64,000 bases of DNA from Allopontixanthobacter confluentis (GTDB lineage: Bacteria; Pseudomonadota; Alphaproteobacteria; Sphingomonadales; Sphingomonadaceae): contig NZ_WTYU01000001.1 in assembly GCF_009827615.1 (NCBI RefSeq), forward strand, positions 48,501 through 112,500, written 5' to 3'. A model generated the notes under the pieces. That model ran no database searches, was not told the DNA's origin, and saw only the letters and a program-made list of their open reading frames with translations. A program made the translations under genes and the position numbers. Position 1 is the first letter of the stretch; each line of letters starts with the position of its first letter. Shown one piece after another: positions 27,728 through 38,410 of the stretch.

Positions 27728-30700
27728 AAGCGCCGGCTGAACCTGCGCCGCCGCTGGTGGTTGCGGCCCAGGAACTGGCCGCCCACCACCGAATTACACA
27801 AGGTCCGCCCGGCCAGATTCCGGTGCTGGCCAGCGGCGCTGCGGCACGGCGCTGGCTGGAAAGGGTGCGGCGCCACTGCGTTGATCCGCCGCCCCATGCA
27901 TCCAAGGCTGCGGAATGGCTGCTGGATAATGATTATCAGGTCCACCGCGCCCTGCAGCAGATTGACAAGGACCTGCCGCCGTCCTTCTACGATCAATTGC
28001 CGGTGGTGGTGGGTCATGCGGCCAACCAGCCGCGGGTCTTTGCGCTGGCGCATGAATTTCTGCGCGCGGGCTACCTCCAGATATCGCTGGCCAGTGCGGT
28101 CCAGTTTGTGTGCGCCTATCAGCAGGAACAGCCGCTCAAGATTGCTGAATTATGGGCTTTCCCCACCATGCTGCGGATTGCCTGCGTCGAAATCCTGATC
28201 GCATCGCTTACTCCGCTGCTGGAAGGGCAGGTGGAAATGCCCTTTCCCCTGTCCGCCGAGGCCGGGGAATCGCTGTCGCTCGATCCGACAGAACGGGTCG
28301 CACGCGCCATATCCAACCTGGCGATCGTGGCTGCGGTGCCGTGGGAAAGTTTTTTCGACCAGACCAGCGAAGTGGAAAAGGCGTTGGCTGATGATCCGTC
28401 GGGCCATTATCCGCAGATGGATTTTGAAACCCGCGACCGTTACCGGAATGCGGTGGAACAACTCGCCCGTGCCGGCACGGCGGATGAAAGCGCGATCACG
28501 TCTGCGGCACTCAGCCTGGCGTTTGAAGGCAGTGCAGATGATGTGCGCCGCCATGTCGGCTATTGGCTGGTGGGCGCTGGGCGGCAGCAGCTTGAGACAG
28601 AAGTCGGGGCCTTTGTGCCGCTCGCGCAGCGCCCGCGCAGGCTGATACTGGCGCATCCAGGCGGCTTCTATGCAGCCGCGCTGGTCCTGTCCTTTATCAT
28701 CTCGCTGGTTCTGCCCGCGCTCTATCTGGCTTTTGCCGGCGCCGATATGGCAGGGTGGGTGGCGGCCATGGCGGTCAGCATTGTTCCGGCATCGGTGCTG
28801 GCCATTACCGGTGTGCATTGGGCAATCACCCGGATCTTGCCGCCCCGTGTCCTGCCCAAGCTGGATTTCAGGAAAGGGCTGCCGCCAGAAGCGCGGACAT
28901 TCGTGGTTCTGCCCGTGCTGATCCGTTCGGCCGAAGAAATCGCCGAACTTGCAGCGCAGCTTGAAACGCATTGGCTGGCCAATGTTGACCCGCATCTGCA
29001 AGTGGCCCTGCTGGCTGATCTGGCGGATGCCCCGCAGAAAGTGATGGCGGATGACAAGGCGCTGGAAGTCGCGCTTATCGACACGGTCCGGGCACTCAAC
29101 AAGCGGCATAAAAAGGCGGGCGCAGGCCCATTTCACCTGCTGATGCGGCCCCGCCAGTTCAATCATGGCGAAGGCTGCTGGATGGGGTGGGAGCGCAAGC
29201 GCGGCAAATTGCAGCAATTCAACACGCTGCTGGTGCATGGTGACTGGTCGGCCTTTTCCATCCACGAAGGCACGGTCGGCGCCTTGCACAAGGTCCGCTA
29301 TGTCGTGACGGTCGATGCCGATACGCTGTTGCCGCCAGGGTCGGTTGCGCGGCTGGTCGGAACGCTGGCGCACCCGCTGAACCGCGCGGTGATTGACCGC
29401 GCAACCGGGCGCGTGACCAGCGGATATACGCTGGTGCAGCCGCGGGTCGAAATTTCCCCCCATGCCGGGATGCGCAGCCTGTTTGCGCGGCTGTTCACCG
29501 GGGAAACCGCGATAGATATTTACAGCAGGGCCGTTTCGGATGTGTATCAGGACCTGTTTGGCGACGGTATTTTCGTGGGCAAGGGGATTTACGACGTCCA
29601 TGCCTTTCACGCCAGCGTGGAAGGGCGCGCGCCCGACAACCGCATCCTCAGCCATGATCTGTTCGAAGGCGCGCATGGCCGCGCGGCACTGGCGACCGAC
29701 ATTGTGCTGTATGAAGGGTTTCCCGCCAGTTATCCCGAATATGCGCGCCGCCTGCACCGCTGGATAAGGGGGGACTGGCAATTGCTGGCGTGGCTGTGGC
29801 CGCGCGTACCGGCGGCAGATGGCGCCCGCTTGCGCAATGCCATTTCCGCGATCGACCGCTGGAAGATTTTCGATAATCTGCGCCGCAGTCTGGTGGCGCC
29901 GGGGCTGCTGCTGCTGGCGCTGGCCGGCTGGTTCGTGCTGCCCGGCAGCCCATGGTTCTGGACCGCTCTGGTCGTGCTGGCTCCTGGCTGGCAATTGTTT
30001 ACCGATGTCATCAGCGGACTGGCGCGCGGGCGCCGTTCTGGCGCGACTTATGGCTTGATGGGCCGGTTTCTGGATCAGGCTGGCCGGTGGTTTCTGGCCA
30101 TGGTGTATCTGATGCACGAAGCACTGCTGTCGATGGCGGCCATTTCGGTGACGCTGTGGCGCAATTTCGTCAGCCACCGGCATCTGCTGCAATGGACATC
30201 TGCCGCCCATGTGGCCGCCCATTTCGGCCAGCGCAGTGCGCGCGCCGCTGTGTGGCGCGATATGTGGCTGGGTTCGCTCATTGCGGCGCTGGTCTGCGCC
30301 ATGCTGGCATGGCTGCGGCCAATGGCGCTGATCAGTGCAGGGCCGCTGCTGGGGGTGTGGATACTGGCACCGGAAATTGCCTTGTGGAGCGGCAGACCGC
30401 GCCGATCGCCTGTGGTGCCGCTGGGTGACGGGGACGAGATTTACCTCCGCCTGCTGGCGCGAAAGACATGGTATTTCTTCGAATCCTTTGCCGGGCCGGA
30501 AGACAACTGGCTGCCGCCCGATAATTACCAGGGGCCGCCGCACGAGGAAATCGGCCACCGCACATCGCCCACCAATATCGGCATGCTGCTGCTGTCCACC
30601 GCGGCGGCGTGGGACATGGGCCATGTCGGCCGCATGGAACTGGCCGCACGCGGTGCCAATGTGCTGGGCGCGATGGACCGGCTGGAACGGTATCGCGGCC

Positions 30701-33700
30701 ATTTCTACAATTGGTACGAAACGCATCATCTGCGCCCGCTGGAACCGCGCTATGTCTCCACTGTCGATAGCGGCAACCTTGCGGTCAGCCTGATTGCCTA
30801 TGCCGAAACCCTGCGCGAAGCTGCCTCGCATGACCGGCTGGAACAGCAACGCTGGGCGGGGCTGGGTGATCTCTTGGCGCTGGTGAAAGAAGCGGCAGGC
30901 CAGATGGGCACCGGCGGTCCGCTGCAAAGTTCCATCGAACAGGTGCAGGCACGCATTCCCGCAATTGTTACCGGGGCAGAAGAACAGCCATTGATGCACT
31001 GGGTCCATTCCAGCGCCCTCCCGTCACTTGAAGATGCCGCCGCGCGGATTGTGGAGGAAACAGGCGATGCCGCCCCTGAAGCGGTGCGCGACCTGTTTGT
31101 CTGGATCGACCGGCTGCGCCATCATTGCAATGAAATGGCCCGCGATCTGGCCGCCGATGCCGATCCTGCCGAAGAAATGCTGGCGCTGGCCCGGCAAGCG
31201 GTAACGCTGGCGTGGTCGATGGATTTTTCGTGGCTTTACGATCAGGAACGCTCCCTGTTCTTCATCGGCCACAATGTCACCACCAGCCGGATCGACACGC
31301 ATCATTATGATCTTCTGGCATCAGAAGCCCGGCTGGCCAGTTTCTTTGCCATCGCCAAGGGCGATGTGCCGATGGAACACTGGTTCCATCTCGAACGGCC
31401 AGTGACGCGGGTGCGCGGCGGATTGTCGCTCATTTCGTGGAATGGCTCGATGTTCGAATATCTGATGCCGCGGCTGTTGCTGAAGGGGGAGCCGGAAACC
31501 CTGCTGGGCGAAAGCGAGCGTGTGGCGGTGGAGATACAACGCCGCTACGGCCTCAGGCACGCAATCCCGTGGGGCGTGTCCGAATCCGCCTATGCCGAAC
31601 GGGATCCTGAACATCGCTACCGGTATCAGGCGTTCGGAACTCCTGGGCTGGGGCTGAAACGGGGGCTGGCGCGTGATCAGGTGGTTGCGCCCTACGCATC
31701 CGCGCTGGCGCTGATGGTGGCCCCGGGCCATGCCACGGCCAATTTGCGGCAATTGTCCCTGATGGGTGCAGAACGACGCTTCGGCTTGTGGGAAGCGCTG
31801 GATTTCACCCCTGACCGCGCCCCCGCCAGCGGAGGGTTTACGCCGGTAATCGCCTATATGGCGCACCATCAGGGCATGGTGCTGTGTTCGATTGCCAATT
31901 TGCTGACCAATGATCTGATGGTCGAACGGTTCGGGCGTGATCCGCAGATGCGTCTGGTGTCGCTGCTGCTGAGTGAACGTGTGCCGCATGAAATCGGCTC
32001 GGAAATCACGCGGATGGAGGCGTTGCCGCCAGCAGCAGCCGGCCATGGCCCTGGTGACATCAGGGCTTGGGCCCCTGCGCCAACACCTTTTCCCCAGGTG
32101 CTGGTGCTGGGCAACGGGCGGATGTCGAGCGTGATTTCAGAAGCGGGCGGGGGCGGCCTTCGCTGGCATGGCCAGGCACTGACGCGCTTTGCGCCCGACG
32201 CCACGCTGGATCAGGAGGGTATGTGGCTGTATGTGCAGGACATGGACAATGGCGCCACATGGTCCGCCACGCGCCAGCCGACCGGCCACAGGGCGCAGGA
32301 ATATAATGCCACGTTCCAGCCCCATCTGGCCGAATTCCATCGCCGCGACAATGGCATCGATCTGCGCATGGAAGTATGCGTTGGCAGCGGCGATGATCTC
32401 GAAATACGGCGGATCACGCTGGTCAATGAAAGCAGCCAGCGGCGCAATTTGCGGCTGACCAGCTATGCCGAAGTGGTGCTGGCCTTGCCGCAGGAGGATG
32501 AACGCCATCCGGCATTTTCCAAGCTGTTCGTGGGCGGTGAATTTGTGCCCCGCATCGGGGGTCTGCTGTTCACCCGGCGGCCGCGCCACTCGCGCGAGAC
32601 GCCTGCGGTCATGGTCCAGTTTGTGGTCGGTAGCGAAGGAGTGGTGGCTGGCATCGCGCATGATGTGGACCGGCGGCAATTCATTGGCCGTGGCCGCACC
32701 CTGCGCGGCCCGGCGGGCGCATCACAGCGCCTGACGGGCAGTGCGGGCTGGACGCTTGATCCGGTGTCTGCCCTGCAATGCGAAATCACCCTGCAGCCGG
32801 GCGAACAGCATGTGCTGTGCATTGTTACCGCCGCAGCGGCCAGCCGCTCGGCAGCGCTGGAAATTGCGACGCGGCACGCCACCCTGCCATCCCTGCAATG
32901 GGTGATTGATGATGCGGCACTGGAAACCGCGCGCGCCATCAGCCGCTTCCGGCTGGCGCCTGACATACTGCCAGCAATCCAGTCGCTTGGCTCTGTTCTG
33001 GTCCATCCGCACGCAGCGCTTCGTGCCGCGCCGACGCAGATCAGGGACAATGCGCTGGGGCAAAGCGGGCTTTGGGGTCTGGCCCTGTCGGGCGATCTGC
33101 CGATCCTGCTGCTGAAGGTGGGAGAAGGGGAGGATACCCTTGTTCCCTTGCTGTCCGGGGTCCACCAATTATGGCGGCGAACGGGGCTGGCGGTGGATCT
33201 GGTGCTGCTGCAGACCCGCGGTTCCACCTATGCAGAGCCGATGCGCGGCGAGCTGGATGAATTGCTGCGGCACATTGGCGCGCGCGATATGCTGGGCCGC
33301 AATGGCGGTATTCACCTGATCTTTGCCGACCAGATCGGGGGCGATCAGGTCCGCCTTCTGGAAGCCATGGCCTGGGCCATATTGGATGATGATAAAGGCC
33401 CCCTGTCGCAGCAGATGGAAGGGATGCTGGCGCCCGCAGCCTTGCCCCCGCCCATGCTGCCTACCGTTGCGCCAGCGCCGGATGAGGCAGGCCCAGTGGA
33501 GCGCACGCAAGGGCTGCTGTTTGAAAATTCCTATGGCGGGTTCACCCCTGATGGGCGGAACTATGTCATCTATCTGGAACCGGGCCAGTCCACCCCGGCG
33601 CCATGGGCCAATGTGCTGGCGAATGACCGGTTTGGCACGCTGGTCACAGAAGCTGGCGGCGGGTTCAGCTGGGCCATCAACAGCGGCGAAAACCGCCTGA

Positions 33701-35934
33701 CCCCGTGGACCAATGATCAGGTGTCCGATCCGCCGGTGGAAACACTCTATCTGCGGGACGAGGAAACAGTCGAGGTCTGGTCCGTCACGCCGCAGCCTGC
33801 CGGGCAGGATGCGCCATGCCGGATACGCCATGCAGCAGGCCAGACGACGTGGGACAAGATATCGCGCGGCATCCGCCAGGAACAGACAGTCTTTGTCGAT
33901 GTGGTTGATCCGGTGAAGATCATCCGCCTGCGTCTTACCAATCTGACCGGCCGCAACCGCCGCCTGACTGCGACGTATTATGCGCAATGGCTGCTCGGCT
34001 CGCTCCCTTCCATCGCCCGGCGGCATGTGCGCAGCAATTTTGACGGGGCGGCGCAGACCATTTTTGCCAGCAGTGCATGGAACGCGGATTTTGCCGCGCG
34101 CACGGCATTTCTTACTGCCGATATCGATGCCCACGGTGTGACCTGTAACCGCGAGGAATTTCTGGGCCGCGAAGGTCAGGCCGCGCACCCTGCGGCCCTG
34201 GCCCGGTGGGGGCTTTCCGGCGCGCAATCGGCGGGCGCGGATGCCTGCGCTGCGTATCAGGTCCACCTCGATCTGGCGCCGGGCGAAACACAGGAAGTGA
34301 CTTTTATCCTGGGGCAAGGAGATGATGGCAGCCATGCCAGGGCGCTGGCGGCCAAGTGGCGCGCTGCCGGTATGGCCGCACCTGCCCTTATTGCCATCGG
34401 CAGCCAATGGGACGATATTCTGGGAACGGTAAGTGTCCAGTCACCCGATGCGGCGTTCGATCTGATGATCAACAGGTGGCTGATCTACCAGAGCCTGTCC
34501 TCGCGGGTGATGGCGCGCAGCGGGTTCTATCAGGCCAGCGGCGCAATCGGTTTTCGCGACCAGTTGCAGGATGTGCTGGCCCTGCTGCCATTCGACCCGG
34601 CGCGGGCGCGCGCACATCTGCTGGTCTGTGCTGGCCATCAGTTCGAGGAAGGGGATGTTCTTCACTGGTGGCACCCGCCGACAGACAGGGGCGTCAGGAC
34701 CCGTTTTTCAGACGATTTGCTGTGGCTGCCCTATGCAGTCGGCACATATGTCGCCGCCACGGGCGATGCCGCCATTCTGGAAGAAACCATCCCCTTCCTG
34801 TCCGCGCCGCCCCTGTCGCCAGACGAGCATGACCGTTACGCGCGCTTTGACGCTGCACCTTCGGGGGCGACCCTGCTTGATCACTGTGAACGGGCGCTGG
34901 AACGGGTGGCTTGCGGCCAGAACGGCCTGCCCCTGATGGGGACCGGCGACTGGAACGACGGGATGGACAGGGTGGGCGACGCCGGGCGCGGGGAAAGCGT
35001 GTGGCTGGCCTGGTTCGCTTCGGTCTGTGCCGATTTGCTGGCCGGGCTGGAGCGGCAGTCAGGCCGCCTGCGCGAAGCGGATTTCTGGTCGGAGAAGGCA
35101 GCTTTCCTTTTGCGCAATGCAGAAACAGCGGGCTGGGATGGCGGCTGGTATCGCCGCGCCTATGATGATGGCGGCCATCCGCTCGGCTCTGCAAGCGAGG
35201 CTGAATGCCGGATCGATTCCATTTCGCAAAGCTGGGCTGCCTTTGCCGGCGCTGACACGGCGCGGGTGGATATGGCGCTGGCTGCTGCGCGCAGCGAATT
35301 GATTGACGCAGAAGCCAGCCTTGCCCGCCTGTTGTGGCCGCCCTTTGACAAAGGGCCGATCGATCCCGGCTATATCAAGGCCTATCCGCCGGGCCTGCGG
35401 GAAAATGGCGGCCAATATTCCCACGCTGCGGCATGGCTGGGGCTGGCGCTTGCGGGCAGAGGGCATGGGGAAGCGGCGCTGGATATTTTCCACATGATCT
35501 GTCCGGCAAGGCGCACCGCCAGCCGCCAGGGCGCGGACCTGTACCGCATCGAACCCTATGTGACCGCAGGCGATATTGCCTCTGCCCCGCCGCACCGCGG
35601 CAAAGGCGGGTGGAGCTGGTATACAGGCGCTGCGGCATGGACCTGGCGGCTGGGTGTGGAAGGATTGCTTGGGCTTGAATTGCGGGCGGGCGCCTTGCAC
35701 ATTGCGCCGGCTATACCCGCCAGTTGGCCCGGATATAGCGCCACATACAGGCGCGGCAACGCTGCCATCCAGCTGACCGTGGAACGGTCCGCCAAGGCCG
35801 GAGAAACCCGGATCATGGTCGATGGCCAGCAGATAAGCGGGGATTGCGTCGAATTTCCGGGCGATGGCGTAATTCGCAACGTGCGGGTCATTCTCGCCGC
35901 CCTGGCCAATAAACCCGAAAAGGAGGCGACATGA
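27724..35934 (+). CDS. ndvB: cyclic beta-1,2-glucan synthase-like protein (GT84-GH94, NdvB type)
   Basis: The 2736-residue multidomain membrane protein has an N-terminal cytosolic region, membrane helices near 320-370, a glycosyltransferase domain with VVTVDADTLLPPGS near 525 and the processive-synthase motif LHRWIRGDWQ near 678, further helices (about 720-900), two carbohydrate-binding supersandwich regions and a C-terminal GH94 phosphorylase domain with GTGDWNDGMDRVG near 2405, including the general-acid Asp. NdvB makes cyclic glucans secreted to the periplasm. The start is GTG at 27724, overlapping the usp stop (GTGA); TTG at 27691 is possible. It overlaps PEP synthase by four bases. A linear-glucan or phosphorolytic role cannot be excluded. 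Confidence 0.93.
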   Translation: MKAPAEPAPPLVVAAQELAAHHRITQGPPGQIPVLASGAAARRWLERVRRHCVDPPPHASKAAEWLLDNDYQVHRALQQIDKDLPPSFYDQLPVVVGHAANQPRVFALAHEFLRAGYLQISLASAVQFVCAYQQEQPLKIAELWAFPTMLRIACVEILIASLTPLLEGQVEMPFPLSAEAGESLSLDPTERVARAISNLAIVAAVPWESFFDQTSEVEKALADDPSGHYPQMDFETRDRYRNAVEQLARAGTADESAITSAALSLAFEGSADDVRRHVGYWLVGAGRQQLETEVGAFVPLAQRPRRLILAHPGGFYAAALVLSFIISLVLPALYLAFAGADMAGWVAAMAVSIVPASVLAITGVHWAITRILPPRVLPKLDFRKGLPPEARTFVVLPVLIRSAEEIAELAAQLETHWLANVDPHLQVALLADLADAPQKVMADDKALEVALIDTVRALNKRHKKAGAGPFHLLMRPRQFNHGEGCWMGWERKRGKLQQFNTLLVHGDWSAFSIHEGTVGALHKVRYVVTVDADTLLPPGSVARLVGTLAHPLNRAVIDRATGRVTSGYTLVQPRVEISPHAGMRSLFARLFTGETAIDIYSRAVSDVYQDLFGDGIFVGKGIYDVHAFHASVEGRAPDNRILSHDLFEGAHGRAALATDIVLYEGFPASYPEYARRLHRWIRGDWQLLAWLWPRVPAADGARLRNAISAIDRWKIFDNLRRSLVAPGLLLLALAGWFVLPGSPWFWTALVVLAPGWQLFTDVISGLARGRRSGATYGLMGRFLDQAGRWFLAMVYLMHEALLSMAAISVTLWRNFVSHRHLLQWTSAAHVAAHFGQRSARAAVWRDMWLGSLIAALVCAMLAWLRPMALISAGPLLGVWILAPEIALWSGRPRRSPVVPLGDGDEIYLRLLARKTWYFFESFAGPEDNWLPPDNYQGPPHEEIGHRTSPTNIGMLLLSTAAAWDMGHVGRMELAARGANVLGAMDRLERYRGHFYNWYETHHLRPLEPRYVSTVDSGNLAVSLIAYAETLREAASHDRLEQQRWAGLGDLLALVKEAAGQMGTGGPLQSSIEQVQARIPAIVTGAEEQPLMHWVHSSALPSLEDAAARIVEETGDAAPEAVRDLFVWIDRLRHHCNEMARDLAADADPAEEMLALARQAVTLAWSMDFSWLYDQERSLFFIGHNVTTSRIDTHHYDLLASEARLASFFAIAKGDVPMEHWFHLERPVTRVRGGLSLISWNGSMFEYLMPRLLLKGEPETLLGESERVAVEIQRRYGLRHAIPWGVSESAYAERDPEHRYRYQAFGTPGLGLKRGLARDQVVAPYASALALMVAPGHATANLRQLSLMGAERRFGLWEALDFTPDRAPASGGFTPVIAYMAHHQGMVLCSIANLLTNDLMVERFGRDPQMRLVSLLLSERVPHEIGSEITRMEALPPAAAGHGPGDIRAWAPAPTPFPQVLVLGNGRMSSVISEAGGGGLRWHGQALTRFAPDATLDQEGMWLYVQDMDNGATWSATRQPTGHRAQEYNATFQPHLAEFHRRDNGIDLRMEVCVGSGDDLEIRRITLVNESSQRRNLRLTSYAEVVLALPQEDERHPAFSKLFVGGEFVPRIGGLLFTRRPRHSRETPAVMVQFVVGSEGVVAGIAHDVDRRQFIGRGRTLRGPAGASQRLTGSAGWTLDPVSALQCEITLQPGEQHVLCIVTAAAASRSAALEIATRHATLPSLQWVIDDAALETARAISRFRLAPDILPAIQSLGSVLVHPHAALRAAPTQIRDNALGQSGLWGLALSGDLPILLLKVGEGEDTLVPLLSGVHQLWRRTGLAVDLVLLQTRGSTYAEPMRGELDELLRHIGARDMLGRNGGIHLIFADQIGGDQVRLLEAMAWAILDDDKGPLSQQMEGMLAPAALPPPMLPTVAPAPDEAGPVERTQGLLFENSYGGFTPDGRNYVIYLEPGQSTPAPWANVLANDRFGTLVTEAGGGFSWAINSGENRLTPWTNDQVSDPPVETLYLRDEETVEVWSVTPQPAGQDAPCRIRHAAGQTTWDKISRGIRQEQTVFVDVVDPVKIIRLRLTNLTGRNRRLTATYYAQWLLGSLPSIARRHVRSNFDGAAQTIFASSAWNADFAARTAFLTADIDAHGVTCNREEFLGREGQAAHPAALARWGLSGAQSAGADACAAYQVHLDLAPGETQEVTFILGQGDDGSHARALAAKWRAAGMAAPALIAIGSQWDDILGTVSVQSPDAAFDLMINRWLIYQSLSSRVMARSGFYQASGAIGFRDQLQDVLALLPFDPARARAHLLVCAGHQFEEGDVLHWWHPPTDRGVRTRFSDDLLWLPYAVGTYVAATGDAAILEETIPFLSAPPLSPDEHDRYARFDAAPSGATLLDHCERALERVACGQNGLPLMGTGDWNDGMDRVGDAGRGESVWLAWFASVCADLLAGLERQSGRLREADFWSEKAAFLLRNAETAGWDGGWYRRAYDDGGHPLGSASEAECRIDSISQSWAAFAGADTARVDMALAAARSELIDAEASLARLLWPPFDKGPIDPGYIKAYPPGLRENGGQYSHAAAWLGLALAGRGHGEAALDIFHMICPARRTASRQGADLYRIEPYVTAGDIASAPPHRGKGGWSWYTGAAAWTWRLGVEGLLGLELRAGALHIAPAIPASWPGYSATYRRGNAAIQLTVERSAKAGETRIMVDGQQISGDCVEFPGDGVIRNVRVILAALANKPEKEAT

Positions 35935-38360
35935 CCCCACGGCTGATTGTTGATCTGTCCCAGGTCACGCGCGCTGATATTGCGCTGGTGGGCGGCAAAA
36001 ACGCCTCGCTGGGCGAATTGATCGGTTCGCTGGCGCCACTGGGGGTGGGCGTGCCGCCCGGTTTTGCCACCACGGCAGATGCGTTTCGTGCCTTTCTGGC
36101 GCACAACCGCCTGACAGAAGGGATAGCAGGCCAGCTTGCGCGCCAGCGTGAGGGGGAGATCGCGCTGGCCGATGCTGGCGCTGCTGTCCGGTCGGCCATT
36201 GCCGCAGGGTCATGGCCTGCCGCACTGGAAATGGCCATCCGCCAGGCTTATCGCGCGCTTTGCACCACAGCGCAGACTGCCGATCTGGCAGTTGCCGTGC
36301 GGTCAAGTGCCACTGCCGAAGATTTGCCCGAAGCCAGCTTTGCCGGACAGCAGGAAACCTTTCTTAACATCAGCGGTGAAGACGCGCTGCTAGCGGCCTG
36401 CCAGCGGTGCTATGCCTCGCTTTATACAGACCGCGCCATTGCCTACCGCGCGGCCCATGGTTTTGCCGAAAATGCCGTGGCCCTGTCCATTGACGTGCAG
36501 CAGATGGTCCGCGCTGATCTGGCCGGTGCGGGGGTCATGTTCTCGATCGATACGGAAAGCGGATTTCCCCATGTCGTGCTGATCGAAGGGGCTTGGGGGC
36601 TGGGCGAAAATGTCGTCCAGGGGGCGGTGGAGCCTGACGCATGGCAGGTTTTCAAACCATTGCTGGGCCAACCAATGCTGCACCAGCGCGCAATAAGCCC
36701 GATCATTCTGAAACGCCGCGGCACCAAGGCTGCAAAGATGGTCTATTCCCACAGTGATGGTGCCACCACTGCCAATGTGCCGACCAGCGAGCAGGAACAG
36801 GCACGCTTCGTTCTGGGCGACAGTGACATTCTTCAACTGGCGCGCTGGGCAGTGCTGATTGAAGACCATTATGGCTGCCCGATGGACATGGAATGGGCCA
36901 AGGATGGCCCTGATGGCAGGCTGTTCATCGTGCAGGCCCGCCCCGAGACAGTCCAGTCACAGCAGGGGCGCGGCACGCTGCGAACCTATGCGGTGGAGCA
37001 GGCCGGAATGCCGCTGGTAACAGGGCTGGCCATCGGGAACGGGGCAGTAAGCGGGCCGGTGTGCCGCATCAGCCATGCGGCCGACATTGGCGATTTTGTC
37101 GATGGTTCGGTGTTGGTCACATCCACCACCGATCCGGATTGGGGCCCGATCATGCAGCGCGCCGCTGCCATTGTTACAGACCATGGCGGGCGCACATCCC
37201 ATGCCGCCATTGTCAGCCGCGAATTTGGCCTTCCCGCCATAGTGGGCGCAGGCAATGCGACAGAAATCTTGCAGCCGGGCGAGATGGTCACTGTCAGCTG
37301 CGCCAGCGGCGATCTGGGTACGGTTTACAAAGGCGCCGCAACCATCACGGCCCGCACCATCAACCTCGCCAGCCTTCCTGAAACCGCGACCAAAGTGATG
37401 CTCAACCTTGCCGATCCGGCGGCTGCCGCAAAATGGTGGCAATTGCCTGCCGATGGGGTCGGCTTGACGCGGATGGAATTTGTCATCGCCAATGCCATCT
37501 GTGTCCATCCTATGGCTCTGGTGCATTTTGACACGCTGGAAGATGGGCCGGAAAAAGCCAGGATTGCGCAGCTCACGCAAGGGTTCGCGGACAAGGGCGA
37601 ATATTTTATCGAACATCTTTCGCGCAATCTCGCCCGCATTGCCGCGGTGTTTTATCCGGCCACCGTGATGGTGCGGATGAGCGATTTCAAAACCAATGAA
37701 TATGCAGGATTGCTGGGCGGATCACAGTTTGAACCGGTGGAAGAAAACCCCATGCTAGGTTTCAGAGGTGCATCGCGCTATTATTCGTCGCAATACCGCG
37801 CCGGCTTTGCGCTGGAATGCCGCGCGATCAGGCGCCTGCGCGAAGATCTCGGCTTCACCAATGTCGCAGTGATGATCCCGTTCTGCCGCACCGTGACAGA
37901 AGCCGACAAAGTGTTGGCAGTGATGGCGCAGGAAGGCCTCCGCCGGGGCGAGGCAGGCCTTGAAACCTATGTCATGTGCGAAATTCCGGCAAATGTGGTG
38001 CTGGCGGGCGAATTTGCCCGGCGGTTTGACGGGTTTTCCATCGGAAGTAACGATCTGACGCAACTGACGCTGGGCATTGACCGCGATTCAGAATTGCTGG
38101 CTGACCAGTTTGATGAACGTGACGCGGCTGTGGAATGGATGATCAGGCATGTCATCAAGGAAGCGCATCAGCATGGCTGCAAAGTGGGTCTGTGCGGGCA
38201 GGCACCCAGCGACCATCCCGAATTTGCAGCCTTTCTGGTTGAATGCGGCATCGATTCCATATCCGTAACGCCCGACAGTTTTGTCGCCGTGAAACGCCAT
38301 GTCGCCGAAGCGGAGGCCGCCGCGCATCCGGGCCGGCAGGGCCGGGCGCAATCACGGTAG
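35931..38360 (+). CDS. ppsA: phosphoenolpyruvate synthase
   Basis: The 809-residue protein has an N-terminal ATP-grasp domain (VGGKNASLGEL, AVRSSATAEDLPEASFAGQQ, near 15 and 120), a swivelling domain with the phospho-histidine in TDHGGRTSHAAIV (His424) and a C-terminal TIM-barrel with MLGFRGASRY, FSIGSNDLTQLTLGIDRD and GLCGQAPSDHPEF. It converts pyruvate and ATP to PEP, AMP and Pi. ATGA overlap with ndvB implies coupling; PEP is the entry to glucose units that the neighbour polymerises (inference). Confidence 0.96.
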   Translation: MTPRLIVDLSQVTRADIALVGGKNASLGELIGSLAPLGVGVPPGFATTADAFRAFLAHNRLTEGIAGQLARQREGEIALADAGAAVRSAIAAGSWPAALEMAIRQAYRALCTTAQTADLAVAVRSSATAEDLPEASFAGQQETFLNISGEDALLAACQRCYASLYTDRAIAYRAAHGFAENAVALSIDVQQMVRADLAGAGVMFSIDTESGFPHVVLIEGAWGLGENVVQGAVEPDAWQVFKPLLGQPMLHQRAISPIILKRRGTKAAKMVYSHSDGATTANVPTSEQEQARFVLGDSDILQLARWAVLIEDHYGCPMDMEWAKDGPDGRLFIVQARPETVQSQQGRGTLRTYAVEQAGMPLVTGLAIGNGAVSGPVCRISHAADIGDFVDGSVLVTSTTDPDWGPIMQRAAAIVTDHGGRTSHAAIVSREFGLPAIVGAGNATEILQPGEMVTVSCASGDLGTVYKGAATITARTINLASLPETATKVMLNLADPAAAAKWWQLPADGVGLTRMEFVIANAICVHPMALVHFDTLEDGPEKARIAQLTQGFADKGEYFIEHLSRNLARIAAVFYPATVMVRMSDFKTNEYAGLLGGSQFEPVEENPMLGFRGASRYYSSQYRAGFALECRAIRRLREDLGFTNVAVMIPFCRTVTEADKVLAVMAQEGLRRGEAGLETYVMCEIPANVVLAGEFARRFDGFSIGSNDLTQLTLGIDRDSELLADQFDERDAAVEWMIRHVIKEAHQHGCKVGLCGQAPSDHPEFAAFLVECGIDSISVTPDSFVAVKRHVAEAEAAAHPGRQGRAQSR

Positions 38361-38366
38361 GGACAT

Positions 38367-38381
38367 CTACGCATTACTGCC
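38367..38381 (+). promoter_or_regulatory. FixJ-box-like site between ppsA and the flavoprotein gene
   Basis: CTACGCATTACTGCC lies 30-44 bp before the start codon at 38411. It fits the general motif but with TGCC in place of TTCC, and it is closer to the start than the other sites. Confidence 0.3.
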
Positions 38382-38410
38382 TGTAACGCTGCTGCGATAG
38401 GCACCAGCAA

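Noticed and set aside
28150..31008. 952-codon open frame on the minus strand
   Set aside because: It is fully antisense to ndvB, whose frame has clear glycosyltransferase motifs. GC-rich codon use leaves long mirror frames; the product is His/Gln/Arg-rich with no domain.
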